This document shows, piece after piece, positions 50,537 to 59,930 of a stretch of DNA of 64,000 nucleotides. The stretch lies in assembly GCF_021202945.1 (NCBI RefSeq), contig NZ_JAJOYR010000001.1, forward strand, positions 62,001 to 126,000. The letters run 5' to 3'. Both the position numbers and the translations under genes were made by a program. Source of the stretch: Stenotrophomonas sp. SY1 (GTDB lineage Bacteria; Pseudomonadota; Gammaproteobacteria; Xanthomonadales; Xanthomonadaceae). Numbering within the stretch: position 1 is the first letter of the stretch; every line of letters begins with the position of its first letter. The notes under the pieces are model-generated. The model ran no database searches and was not told the DNA's origin. It worked only from the letters and a program-made list of their open reading frames with translations.

Positions 50537-51545
50537 CGAACTTTCCTTCGCCCACCAGGGCCATGACGTCGGCCACGCCGACCGGGTTGAAATCACCGGG
50601 AATGGAATGCTTCAGGCAGCCAGCGGCCAGGCCGAAGCGGATCGTGGCGTCGGCATCGAAGCCTTCGATCAGGCCATGCAGCACACCGGCGGCAAACGCA
50701 TCGCCGCCGCCGATGCGGTCAACGATGTCGGTCAACTCTTCCTGCGGCGCAAGCGCACGGATGCCGTCGCGACCGAGCAGCATGGCACCGAGAGAATGAT
50801 GGCCGACGCTGTGCGCGGCGCGCTGCGTGCAGGCCATGTACTGCAGGCGCGGGAACGCGGCGAACGCCATCGCTGCGGCGGCATCCACACGCGCCTGCGG
50901 CTCGGCCTGGCTGAACTCGCCGCCCAGCACCACGCCGATGTCGCGGTAGTCGGCGAACACGATGTGCGCGCAATCAAACAGGTCGCGCAGGATCGCCTTG
51001 GCATCCCCGCCCCAGCGCTCCCACAGCTTGGGTCGGAAGTTGCCATCGAAGGACACCTTGATGCCCAGCGCGCACGCGGCACGTGCGGCATCCAGCGTGG
51101 CCTGTGCCGCGTCCGGCCCGAGTGCCGGGCTCACCCCGGACAGGTGCAGCCACTGCGCACCGTGCAGCAGCACCGGCCAGTCATGGCTGTCGGCGCGGGC
51201 ACTGGCAAAGGCCGAGTCGGCGCGGTCGTAGACCACTTCACTGGGGCGGTGGCCGGCACCGGTGGTCAGGAAGTACAGGCCCATGCGGCCGTCGCTGCGA
51301 CGCACGCCGGCGGTGTCCACGCCGTGCCGGCGCAGTTCACCGGTGACCGCGGCACCGAGCGGGTTGTCGGCAACCACGCTGACCATGGCCACGTCGTGGC
51401 CGAAATGGGCCAGCGACACGCCGACATTGGCCTCGGCGCCACCGCAGTGCACCTCAAGGGAAGGGCTCTGCAGCAGCAGCTGGTTGCCGGGGGCACCCAG
51501 GCGCAGCAGCAGCTCGCCAAAGCAGACAACACGGGTGGAACGCAT
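50523..51545 (-). CDS. kdgK: 2-keto-3-deoxygluconate kinase
   Basis: A 340-residue PfkB-family sugar kinase. The N-terminal FGELLLRL, the substrate loop HCGGAEANVGVSLAHFG near residue 43, and the catalytic RIGGGDAFAAGVLHG near residue 276 (GxGD with the base Asp) are present. It phosphorylates KDG to KDPG for the adjoining Eda. The start at 51545 has AGGAG upstream. It diverges from a TonB receptor and a large secreted protein, suggesting shared use of a uronate polymer. Confidence 0.93.
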   Translation of the reverse strand: MRSTRVVCFGELLLRLGAPGNQLLLQSPSLEVHCGGAEANVGVSLAHFGHDVAMVSVVADNPLGAAVTGELRRHGVDTAGVRRSDGRMGLYFLTTGAGHRPSEVVYDRADSAFASARADSHDWPVLLHGAQWLHLSGVSPALGPDAAQATLDAARAACALGIKVSFDGNFRPKLWERWGGDAKAILRDLFDCAHIVFADYRDIGVVLGGEFSQAEPQARVDAAAAMAFAAFPRLQYMACTQRAAHSVGHHSLGAMLLGRDGIRALAPQEELTDIVDRIGGGDAFAAGVLHGLIEGFDADATIRFGLAAGCLKHSIPGDFNPVGVADVMALVGEGKFDVRR

Positions 51546-51820
51546 CAGGACTCCTGCTCGCCGTCGAATCGGTGGGAATGATGGCATGAGCCGATGACTA
51601 TCGGTGTCATAACGTCGATTCTGTCTCCCTGTCTCCTGTTCATCGGTCCCCGGAATGTCCTTGGGACAACGGTTTCCAGCGGTTTGGCGGCCTGTTGCAC
51701 TGCAAGATGCTCCATTTTTACGCAGCTGCTACTTTCCGTTTTGACTAGCGGTGTCATCCGCAATCAGCAGCGCATACGCATCAAACGAATCGCATGTAAA
51801 CCTTTGGAGAGGGGAAGCAC

Positions 51821-54577
51821 ATGGATCCACGTAACGCACAGAAAAAGACACCGGTTACCTTGCTCGCGCTGGCCATCGGCCTGGCCCTGCAGGCCGGCGT
51901 CGCCAGCGCCCAGAACGCCGCCACCGCACAGGATGCGGCCGTCGACCTGGACGCGGTCACCGTCACCGGCTACCGCGCCAGCGTCGAGAAGGCCCTGGAC
52001 ATCAAGCGCGGCGAAACCGGCATGGTCGACGCCATCGTCGCCGAGGACATCGGCAAGTTCCCGGACAGCAACCTGGCCGAGTCGCTGCAGCGCATTCCTG
52101 GCGTGGTGATCACCCGTGATGGCGGCGAGGGCCGCAACATCTCGGTGCGTGGCCTGGGCCCGGACTTCACCCGCGTGCGCATCAACGGCCTGGAAGCGCT
52201 GAGCACCGTTGGCAGCAGCGACGGCCAGGGCGGCACCAACCGTGGCCGTGGCTTCGACTTCAATGTGTTCGCCTCGGACCTGTTCTCGCAGCTGATCGCA
52301 CGCAAGACCGCCTCGGCCGACGTGGAAGAGGGCTCGCTGGGCGCCACCGTCGACCTGCGCACCGCGCGCCCGTTCGACTATGACGGCCTGACCATCGTCG
52401 GCAACGCGCAGGCCGGTTACAACGACGCCTCGCAGTCGGCGATGCCGCGCTTTGCCGGCCTGATCGCCAACAGCTGGGCTGACGGCAAGTTCGGTGCGCT
52501 GCTGTCGGTGGCATATTCCGAGCGTGAGACGGTGGAAGAGGGTACCGGTACGGTGCGTTGGGCCGGCGGCACCACCAATGGTGGCTACAACCCCAACTCC
52601 GCATACAAGGATGCGCTGCGCGCGGACGTGTATTCGCCGCGTTTCCCGCGCTACACGCTGATGGAGCATGACCAGAAGCGCCTGGGCGTGACCGGTGCAC
52701 TGCAGTTCAAGCCCAGCGACCGCACCATCTTCAGCCTGGACGCGCTGTACTCCAAGATCGACGCCAAGCGCGACGAGAAGTACATCGAGGCCAACGGCCT
52801 GAGCAAGTCCAGCAATGACGGCAAGAAGGAAATCCTGGTCAACAACGGCGAAGTGCGCAACGGCGCATTGGTCTACGCGCAGATGGACAACGTCGACATC
52901 CGCGCCGAGAACCGCCATGACGAATGGACCACGGATTTCTACCAGATCAGCCTGGACGGCGAACACAAGCTGACCGACAACTTCTCCATCACCGGCAAGG
53001 TGGGTACCTCGCGCTCCAAGCACGAGAACCCGATCCAGGCCACGGTGATGATGGATAAGCTCAACGTGGACGGCTACAGCTACGACTACCGTGGCAACGC
53101 CAACAAGCCGGTGTTCAACTACGGCGTCAATCCGACCGACCCCAATGGCTGGACGCTGTCCACCATCCGCCTGCGCCAGAACTACGTCACCAACGATTTC
53201 GACAACGGCCAGGTGGAGTTCTCCTGGGCGATCGTGCCTTCGTTCACGCTGGAAGGCGGCATCCAGGCCAAGAACTTCAACTTCGATTCGATCGAACGCC
53301 GCCGTGCCGCCACCGAGACCAACGTGCCCAGCTTCAACGGCAGCAAGATCGTGCCGGTGGACATGACCGAGCTGGCCAGCCTGCAGGGCATGTCCGGCGC
53401 GCCGGGCAAGTGGGTGGTGCCCAACTTCGACGGCATCGCCAACACCTTCGGCATCCTCAGCGGCACTGGCGACTATGCGTTGATTGATTACGCACCCAGC
53501 ATGCGCAGTGTCACCGAGCAGGATCGCTCCGGCTGGTTGATGGGCAAGTTCGGTTTCGATATCGGCTCGGTGCCGGTGTCGGGCAATATCGGCGCGCGCT
53601 ACGTCAAGACCAAGCAGAGTTCCACCGGCACCGCCACCGCTACCGGCAAGCCGGTGGTGGCCACGGTAAGCCGCGAGTACAACGACTTCCTGCCGTCGTT
53701 GAACCTGGTGGCCGAGATCACCCCGGACTTCCTGATCCGCTTTGGCGCGGCCAAGGTGATGTCGCGTCCGGGCCTGGGCAGCCTGACCCCGGGCGTCACC
53801 GTCAGCGTCAGCGGCAGCGCCCGCACCGTCAGCGGTGGCAACCCGCTGCTCGACCCGATCCGCGCCAAGACCGCCGACCTGGGCTTCGAGTGGTACTTCG
53901 ATGCCGGCGCAATGCTGGGCGTGGCGGTGTTTTACAAGGACATCGAGAGCTTCATCCAGAACACCCGCGAAAGCCGCATCTATTCGCAGAGCGGCCTGCC
54001 GGCCAGCCTGCTCGATGGCACTACCGCCACGGTCAACGACGAGTTCGTGTTCAGCGTGCCGATCAACACCCCCGGCGGCGACCTGACCGGCGTGGAGTTC
54101 AACTACATCCAGCCGTTCACCTTCCTGCCAGGCAAGTGGTCCAACCTCGGCGTGCAGCTGAACTACACCTACGTCGAGTCCAAGATCCAGTACCTGACCA
54201 GCACCGGCGCACCGGCGCAGAAGACCGACCTGACCGGCCTGTCCGAGAACGCCTGGAACGCCACGCTGTTCTATGAAGGCGAGCGCTGGTCCGGCCGCGT
54301 GTCGGCGACCAACCGCGACGACTACCTGATCCAGGTGCCGGGCACCGAAGCCGGCTTCAACAGCGCGGCCGATGGCGTCCATGGCCAGAGCGGCACCACC
54401 TTCCTGGATGCGTCGATCCGCTACCGCATCAGTGACCAGCTGGAAGTCAGCCTGGAAGGCGCCAACCTGACCAACGAAGCGCAGGAGTCGTGGGTGGCCA
54501 ACCCGACCGTGTCGCTGCCGCTGGAGTACAGCGAAACCGGCCGTCAGTACACGCTGGGCCTGCGTTACAAGTTCTGA
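51821..54577 (+). CDS. TonB-dependent receptor, carbohydrate type
   Basis: A 918-residue receptor of the large xanthomonad carbohydrate-utilisation group. Signal peptide to about residue 31 (GVASAQ), then VDLDAVTVTGYRASVEKALDIKR, typical of this group, plug domain with DSNLAESLQRIPGVVITRDGGEG and GLGPDFTRVRINGLEAL, and a long beta-barrel ending TLGLRYKF. GGAGAGGGG precedes the start. It is followed after a hairpin by the 1265-residue secreted protein. A tgggacaacggtttcca sequence at 51662-51678 in the 275-base divergent gap looks LacI-operator-like but is imperfect. Confidence 0.92.
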   Translation: MDPRNAQKKTPVTLLALAIGLALQAGVASAQNAATAQDAAVDLDAVTVTGYRASVEKALDIKRGETGMVDAIVAEDIGKFPDSNLAESLQRIPGVVITRDGGEGRNISVRGLGPDFTRVRINGLEALSTVGSSDGQGGTNRGRGFDFNVFASDLFSQLIARKTASADVEEGSLGATVDLRTARPFDYDGLTIVGNAQAGYNDASQSAMPRFAGLIANSWADGKFGALLSVAYSERETVEEGTGTVRWAGGTTNGGYNPNSAYKDALRADVYSPRFPRYTLMEHDQKRLGVTGALQFKPSDRTIFSLDALYSKIDAKRDEKYIEANGLSKSSNDGKKEILVNNGEVRNGALVYAQMDNVDIRAENRHDEWTTDFYQISLDGEHKLTDNFSITGKVGTSRSKHENPIQATVMMDKLNVDGYSYDYRGNANKPVFNYGVNPTDPNGWTLSTIRLRQNYVTNDFDNGQVEFSWAIVPSFTLEGGIQAKNFNFDSIERRRAATETNVPSFNGSKIVPVDMTELASLQGMSGAPGKWVVPNFDGIANTFGILSGTGDYALIDYAPSMRSVTEQDRSGWLMGKFGFDIGSVPVSGNIGARYVKTKQSSTGTATATGKPVVATVSREYNDFLPSLNLVAEITPDFLIRFGAAKVMSRPGLGSLTPGVTVSVSGSARTVSGGNPLLDPIRAKTADLGFEWYFDAGAMLGVAVFYKDIESFIQNTRESRIYSQSGLPASLLDGTTATVNDEFVFSVPINTPGGDLTGVEFNYIQPFTFLPGKWSNLGVQLNYTYVESKIQYLTSTGAPAQKTDLTGLSENAWNATLFYEGERWSGRVSATNRDDYLIQVPGTEAGFNSAADGVHGQSGTTFLDASIRYRISDQLEVSLEGANLTNEAQESWVANPTVSLPLEYSETGRQYTLGLRYKF

Positions 54578-54586
54578 TGAAAGACG

Positions 54587-54613
54587 CCTGCCCCGGCGCA
54601 ATGCCGGGGCAGG
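54587..54613 (+). terminator. Hairpin after the TonB receptor
   Basis: CCTGCCCCGGC-GCAAT-GCCGGGGCAGG, 11-bp perfect stem, no T run. It may attenuate rather than end transcription into the next gene, 104 bases on. Confidence 0.6.
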
Positions 54614-54716
54614 GCAGGGATGGTGCGACGCAGAATGTGTTGACGCGTTGGCGTCGCTAACTTGGCCCACCGCGTGCGGAACCACCGACTCACCGCACGC
54701 CTCCAAGAGATGCACG

Positions 54717-57700
54717 ATGTCACCACGTTCCGCAGGTTCCATGCTCCGCCCGCTGCTGTTGACCGCTGCACTGCTCGCAGCGCTTCCCGCAGCCGCGCAA
54801 GGCACCACCTCCCCGCAACTGCTGTTCCGTGTGTCCGCCGACAAGGGCTTCGTCGCCGATCACGCCCTGGGCGATCCGGTACCCAACTTCCAGGACAAGG
54901 TGAGCCTGGTCGACGACGGTGCGCATGGCCGCGCCATCCAGTGGCAGGACGACGGCGTGCTGTCGTGGAATGCGCCGGGCAACATCCAGGCCGCGCGTGG
55001 CACCTTGTCCTTCTTCTGGCGCTCGCGCTATGCGGTGGGTGAAGCGCCGTTCGTGATCTTCCGCGTCGGCTATGCCGACCACAGCAGCTGGGACATGGCC
55101 TGGCTGCGCATCGACTGGAACGGGCAGGGCTTTGATGCCTTCGTCACCGATGCCAACCTCGCGCGCACCCGCGTGTCGTTCAAGCTGGACAAGAACCCGA
55201 CACCGGCGCAATGGCAGCACATCGCCTTTGCCTGGGATGAAGAAAAGGGCGTGAAGCTGTTTGTCGATGGCCGCGAAGTGGCACGCGCGGAAACCACGGG
55301 CGACTACGATGCCGCACTCGACCAGCTTGGCCTGGCCGGGCGGGTGATGGCGCCGTATCAGGTGCAGAGCCGCTACAACTTCCTGCGCGGCAGCGATTTC
55401 GACGAGATCCGTGCCTACGACCACATGCTGGATGCAGCGGCGGTGGCTGCCTTGGCGCGCAACGCCGAGCCACATAGCGACCAGAATGCGGGTACCTCGC
55501 AGCGTGCATGGTGGCACCGTCATGGCTGGGACGGCGCCGCACCGCCGGCGCTGTCCACGCCGGCGACAACGATTCGCAAGATCGAGTTTGCCGACGTCAA
55601 GGACAACAAGCAGTGGATGTGGAAAGGCACCGATGGCATTGCCGAAACCACCTGGCCGGGCGTCTACAACCGTTCGCGCCTGGCCGGGCGCGATGACTAT
55701 TTCCAGCTGCCGGACTGGAACACCTACGTCGAAGGTGGCCAACACCTGGACCTTACCGTTCCGGACGGCGAGGGCATCAACCGCATCGAGATCCGTGGCG
55801 CTGCATTTGGCACGCTAGACGGCAGCAACGGCACGTTGTTCACCCGGCCCAAGGGCATCGTGCGCAGCGTGGACAGCTTTGCCGAACAGCAGGGCGGCAC
55901 GTTGCGCTTTTCCAACATCGAGCAGGAAACGCCGATCCAGGAAATCTGGGGCTACCGCGTCAGCGATGCCGCCGAGCCGGAGGGCACGGTCAAGCAGCGC
56001 TACCTGATCGACAGCAGCGTGCAGCCGGACTACATCAATGTTGCCTCCTTGCGCGAGTACATCGATGGCCGCTTCGCGGCGGATGAACGCAGCACGGTGA
56101 TGGCCCTGCCCAAGGGGGCAGGATCACGCAAGCGCAGCGCCGGTTCGCTGCCGAGCACACCGCTGCCGATCGTGCATGTGCTGATTCCTTCGGGCGTGGG
56201 CGACGCACCGGCCGCGCAGCCGCTGATCCGCAGCTGGGCGCACAGCTGGGAGAACATGCACGACGGCCTGGATGGCGTGGCCATCGATATCCCCGCGTTG
56301 GCGCTGCCGGCCACGCACGCTGGGCTGATTCCGCTGAACATCCGCATCAAGGACCCGATCTGGCCGGCACGCGACATGATCGATGTGTCGGTCTCGGTGA
56401 AGCCGGGCGAAGCGCGCACGCTGTGGCTGGACCTGCGCGACCGCATCCTCACCGCCGACAGCCTGTGGCTGTCGATCGCCTCGGCCGCGCCGGGCTTCAA
56501 CGCCGCATCGCTGGATGGTGCGGAAGTGCGACTGGTGTTCAAGGACCGCAAGGAAGCGATCAAGGAACACGTTGCCGACCGCTTCAACCAGGTGCGCGAC
56601 AACTGGGGATTTCTGGTCGAAGAACACACCACGTCGAAGCGGCAACGCTTGTATGCGCGCGTCTACGCCGACCTGAGCGATCTGCTGCGGGTTGATCCGG
56701 AGCACCCGCTCGGCCGCCTGTACTGGAACTACATCAGCTACAACAGCCAGGGCAGGCCACCGTTCACCGCACCGCAAGCGCCGAAGGGCGTGCCGGCGTG
56801 GGCGTTCAACCAGCTCGAGGACCTCAAGCACGTGCGTCGTTTCGTCGACTGGTGGATCGACGAACGGCAGGTGGCATACGGCGATTTCGGGGGCGGCATC
56901 TCCGATGATTCCGACCTGACCCAGCAGTGGCCGGGGCTGGCCCTGATGGGCGTGCAGCCGGACAAGCTCAACGCCTCGCTGACCGCGTTGTCCGACGCGG
57001 TGTACCGCAACGGCATGTTCTCCCATGGCCTGAGCACGATCGAGACCGACGAGCTGCATGCCTACGAGGAGGGCATCAACACCAACAGCGCGATGCTGTA
57101 CCTCAACTGGGGCGACCCGCTGACCGTCGAGCGCCTTATGGAAACGGTCAAGGCGTTCGATGAGCGCATCGTCCTGCCCAACCCGCAGGGCCATCTGCTG
57201 TTCTCCAGCAACTGGTACGGTGGCAACAAGGTCTACCGCGAGCCGAACTGGCAATGGCAGAAGCCGTATTCGTTCCCGGCGCTGCATCCGGCGTTCCTGG
57301 TGGGCGAATACAACGCCGATCCGACCGGCCGCAAGTTGGTCACCGGCCTGGCCGACGGCTATCTGGCCCACGCCTATACCGACGACAAGGGCCGCTGGGC
57401 ACTGCCCAACGAGATCAACTGGGCGACCGGCAAGACGCGCGGCGGCGAGTTGAACCAGGGTTCGGGCAGTGGCGATGTCATGCACCTGTTCTGGGCGGCA
57501 TGGCGCTGGAGCGGTGATGACAAGTACCTCAAGGCGCTGGACTACCGCGTGGTGCGTGGCGGGCCGGGCGTGCTGTCCAACCTGGGCGAGAACTACATCG
57601 ACGTGCTCGGCCGGCAGCAGGACTGGGGCAAGCAACTGGTTGCCGATGCCGACAAGGGCGGCGCCGGTTTCGCCAACATCGCCGCCTGGCAGCTGACCGG

Positions 57701-58514
57701 TGACATGAAGTACCTGCAGCAGCTGCATGCAGACGGCATCCAGGCCAAGGCACAACGCGAATACATGAACACCGAAGGGCATTGGTGGAGTGATCGCGTC
57801 GAAGCGCCGAGCGAGTTCCTGCAGCGCGTGCGCCTGGGTGGCATCGCGCTCAAGCGCAACCAGAGCTGGCCGGGCCACACCGTGAGCTGGACATTCGCAC
57901 AAGCGGAGGGCGCCGAGCAGGTGGCGCTGGCGGTGCATGCGCCTTCGCGTGAGCGTTTCAAGGTCATTGCCTACAACGTGAGTGGCAAGCCGCAGGATGC
58001 GACGCTGACCGGGTGGAACATCGCGCCCGGTACATGGCGAATCAGCAGCGGCATTGATCGCGACGGGGACGGTGTGATCGACGGAAAGCCGCAGCTGCGT
58101 GAGGTGCTGCTGGAGAAGAGCGTCGGCACCGAGTTGCGGTTCATGCCAAGGCAGACGCAGGTGTTCGAATTCGAGTTGATCACGGCGGGCGTGCCGGTGG
58201 AGACACGTGCGGATCTGGGTATTGGTCGTGGGGATCTGCGGGTCGAAGGTGAGCGCGTGGTGCTGACCGTGCACAGCCTCGGCCATGTGGCCACGACGGC
58301 AGGGCATGCGGTGCTGGAGGATGCGCGCGGCCGCGAGGTTTCGCGTGTGGCGATTCCCGAGCTGGAGGCGCCGTTGGATCTGAAGCCGCGCACGGTGCAG
58401 GTGGAGCTCGCATTGCCTGCAGGCTTCAATCGCAGCGGCGCGCACGTACGGGTGATGCAGGAAGGGCAGGGCGGGGAAGTGACTCTTCGCAACAACCGTC
58501 TGCCGTTGGAGTAA
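54717..58514 (+). CDS. Large secreted LamG-domain protein, candidate polysaccharide-active enzyme
   Basis: A 1265-residue protein with a signal peptide (to about residue 28, AAAQ). Residues ~35-245 form a LamG-like jellyroll (HIAFAWDEEKGVKLFVDGRE; FDEIRAYDHMLDAAAV). A middle beta-rich part follows. From ~660 to ~1045 there is a helical block rich in Trp, Tyr and His (LYWNYISYNSQGRPPF, ELHAYEEGINTNSAMLYLNW, YMNTEGHWWSDRVE), as in alpha/alpha-toroid glycosidases and lyases. A calcium-loop-like DRDGDGVIDG is near residue 1114, and a beta-sandwich ends the protein. I know no named catalytic family that fits the whole. Its place beside a TonB receptor and kdgK-eda suggests attack on a uronic-acid polymer. 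AAGAGA precedes the start. Confidence 0.7.
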   Translation: MSPRSAGSMLRPLLLTAALLAALPAAAQGTTSPQLLFRVSADKGFVADHALGDPVPNFQDKVSLVDDGAHGRAIQWQDDGVLSWNAPGNIQAARGTLSFFWRSRYAVGEAPFVIFRVGYADHSSWDMAWLRIDWNGQGFDAFVTDANLARTRVSFKLDKNPTPAQWQHIAFAWDEEKGVKLFVDGREVARAETTGDYDAALDQLGLAGRVMAPYQVQSRYNFLRGSDFDEIRAYDHMLDAAAVAALARNAEPHSDQNAGTSQRAWWHRHGWDGAAPPALSTPATTIRKIEFADVKDNKQWMWKGTDGIAETTWPGVYNRSRLAGRDDYFQLPDWNTYVEGGQHLDLTVPDGEGINRIEIRGAAFGTLDGSNGTLFTRPKGIVRSVDSFAEQQGGTLRFSNIEQETPIQEIWGYRVSDAAEPEGTVKQRYLIDSSVQPDYINVASLREYIDGRFAADERSTVMALPKGAGSRKRSAGSLPSTPLPIVHVLIPSGVGDAPAAQPLIRSWAHSWENMHDGLDGVAIDIPALALPATHAGLIPLNIRIKDPIWPARDMIDVSVSVKPGEARTLWLDLRDRILTADSLWLSIASAAPGFNAASLDGAEVRLVFKDRKEAIKEHVADRFNQVRDNWGFLVEEHTTSKRQRLYARVYADLSDLLRVDPEHPLGRLYWNYISYNSQGRPPFTAPQAPKGVPAWAFNQLEDLKHVRRFVDWWIDERQVAYGDFGGGISDDSDLTQQWPGLALMGVQPDKLNASLTALSDAVYRNGMFSHGLSTIETDELHAYEEGINTNSAMLYLNWGDPLTVERLMETVKAFDERIVLPNPQGHLLFSSNWYGGNKVYREPNWQWQKPYSFPALHPAFLVGEYNADPTGRKLVTGLADGYLAHAYTDDKGRWALPNEINWATGKTRGGELNQGSGSGDVMHLFWAAWRWSGDDKYLKALDYRVVRGGPGVLSNLGENYIDVLGRQQDWGKQLVADADKGGAGFANIAAWQLTGDMKYLQQLHADGIQAKAQREYMNTEGHWWSDRVEAPSEFLQRVRLGGIALKRNQSWPGHTVSWTFAQAEGAEQVALAVHAPSRERFKVIAYNVSGKPQDATLTGWNIAPGTWRISSGIDRDGDGVIDGKPQLREVLLEKSVGTELRFMPRQTQVFEFELITAGVPVETRADLGIGRGDLRVEGERVVLTVHSLGHVATTAGHAVLEDARGREVSRVAIPELEAPLDLKPRTVQVELALPAGFNRSGAHVRVMQEGQGGEVTLRNNRLPLE

Positions 58515-58564
58515 GCAGAGCCGCCGTTCTCGTTGGAAAGAGCTGTCCGCAGATCGCGAACGGC

Positions 58565-58692
58565 ACCCCTCCCCAGCCCTCCCCTTTGCTTCGCAAAAGG
58601 GAGGGGGCAGAAGCGGATTTCGCAGCAGACCCACAGATCATGCAGGCCTGCCCCTCCCTTTGCCGCAGGCAAGGGGAGGGTTGGGGAGGGGT
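58565..58692. repeat. ~130-bp CCCTCCCC inverted element, copy 4
   Basis: Arms ACCCCTCCCCAGCCCTCCCC at 58565 and the inverted AAGGGGAGGGTTGGGGAGGG ending at 58692. The core begins GAAGCGGATTTCGCAGC, like copy 1. Between the convergent LamG and methylglyoxal-synthase-like genes. A short TCAGCCC triple repeat follows at 58738-58760. Confidence 0.85.
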
Positions 58693-58757
58693 AGCTCTGG
58701 CGCCTTATCGCAACCGCATCTACGATCGCGCAGCCCTCAGCCCTCAGCCCTCAGCCC

Positions 58758-59633
58758 TCAGCGCCGCTGCCGCCGCAACACCACAGCCTGTGCCCAGCGT
58801 TCAGCGATGTTCGGCGCGGTAATGCACACCGCTTCATCCGTCACCGTGGTGACCGCGCGCTCCAGCAGCTGGATGTCGGCTTCGTGCTGGCGTGCCACAT
58901 GCGGGTCCTCGAAGAAGATCGCGCGCTGGCAACGATGCTCCAGCACACGGTCGGCGATCTGTGCGTCGCCGCCCAGCGGGCCGCTCTGGAAGCGCTGCAC
59001 CCATTCCTGCTCGCGGGGCCAGCCACGGCTCCAGGCCATCTCGTTCAGATGCTGGCCGGTGGTGCCGGTGCCGATGCGCTCGGCAAACAGCGACAGCACA
59101 TCGAAGTGCTCGGCAGCGAAGTCCAGCATCTGCGGCTTGCGTGCGTCGTGGGCGATCAGCGCCAAGGTCTGGTTGCCGAAATCATTGAGATCATCGGCCC
59201 CCGGGTCCGGCGCAAGACCCGCGCGGATGCGCTCCATCTCGATCCAGTCACGCGCGGTGGCAACCGTCGAGATGAAGGGCTTGCCGTGGATCACGCATTG
59301 ACGCTTGAGCGCGATGGCTTCGGGGAAGATGGAAGACGGATCGACCGGGTCGATGAAGTAGATCGCACCATCGAGCGTGCGCTCCGGCGTGCCCATGCCG
59401 ACCACTTCGGCCACCAGCTTCATCAGCCCGCCTTCGCGGCCGTTGGGATAGCGCTTGAGCGCCGGGTAGCCGCTGAGTGGGCCGGCGCCGGCAATGGCAT
59501 CGTAGGTGCGTCCAACCGCATGCAGCTCCACGTCCAGTTCGCGGATGCCGTGCTCGCAGGCACGCAGCCAGCGGAACAGCGCCGCGTCGGCGCTCTCATG
59601 GTGCAGGCGGTTGGCGGCCAGGCCGATGCGCAT
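58758..59633 (-). CDS. mgsA: Methylglyoxal synthase-like protein, tandem domains
   Basis: A 291-residue protein about twice the length of E. coli MgsA (152). The N-terminal half starts MRIGLAANRLHHES and has GAGPLSGYPALKRYPNGREGG and GAIYFIDPVDPSSIFPEAIAL. The C-terminal half repeats the pattern with MLDFAAEHFDVLSLF, GTGTTG and FFEDPHVARQHEADIQLLERA. Each resembles a methylglyoxal-synthase-like domain (conversion of dihydroxyacetone phosphate to methylglyoxal). Start at 59633 with AAGGGGA upstream. Whether both domains are active is not clear. The 297-base gap to the next gene holds no definite feature. Confidence 0.8.
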   Translation of the reverse strand: MRIGLAANRLHHESADAALFRWLRACEHGIRELDVELHAVGRTYDAIAGAGPLSGYPALKRYPNGREGGLMKLVAEVVGMGTPERTLDGAIYFIDPVDPSSIFPEAIALKRQCVIHGKPFISTVATARDWIEMERIRAGLAPDPGADDLNDFGNQTLALIAHDARKPQMLDFAAEHFDVLSLFAERIGTGTTGQHLNEMAWSRGWPREQEWVQRFQSGPLGGDAQIADRVLEHRCQRAIFFEDPHVARQHEADIQLLERAVTTVTDEAVCITAPNIAERWAQAVVLRRQRR

Positions 59634-59930
59634 CGGGGTTCCCCTTGGTTCGTTGGCTGATGAGTTTAGGTCACGCCTTCCCAGCCTGCCCATGATTGAT
59701 TACAGGCGAAAGCCAAAGCCTCCTCATCCGCCCTTCGGGTTCTTTCCCCGTCAACGGGGGAGGGGAGAGATCAGGCACTGCTGTTGCTGCCCATCCCGCA
59801 TGCGAGGCGATACGGGCTTGTCTGCGGACCATGGGTTCGCAGCCCCGCTGAGCGCCCTATGCGCTGGCGCAAGGGCCGGGGCGCGGAGCGGGGCTGGGGC
59901 GCGGGCAGCTCCTGAGCTTCCGCGGAAGCC

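Noticed and set aside
51764-54844. Open minus-strand frame of about 1000 codons opposite the 51.8-kb TonB receptor
   Set aside because: It is a by-product of high GC and codon bias on the true strand. It has no domain, is rich in His/Gln/Arg/Gly without structure, and has no ribosome-binding site.
56124-58634. Open minus-strand frame of 836 codons opposite the LamG protein
   Set aside because: Same antisense artefact. Composition is not protein-like and it overlaps a gene with clear signal peptide and domains.
59740-59770. Another copy of the CCCTCCCC element
   Set aside because: Only a short CCCCGTCAACGGGGGAGGGG stretch is present, without the paired arms or shared core.
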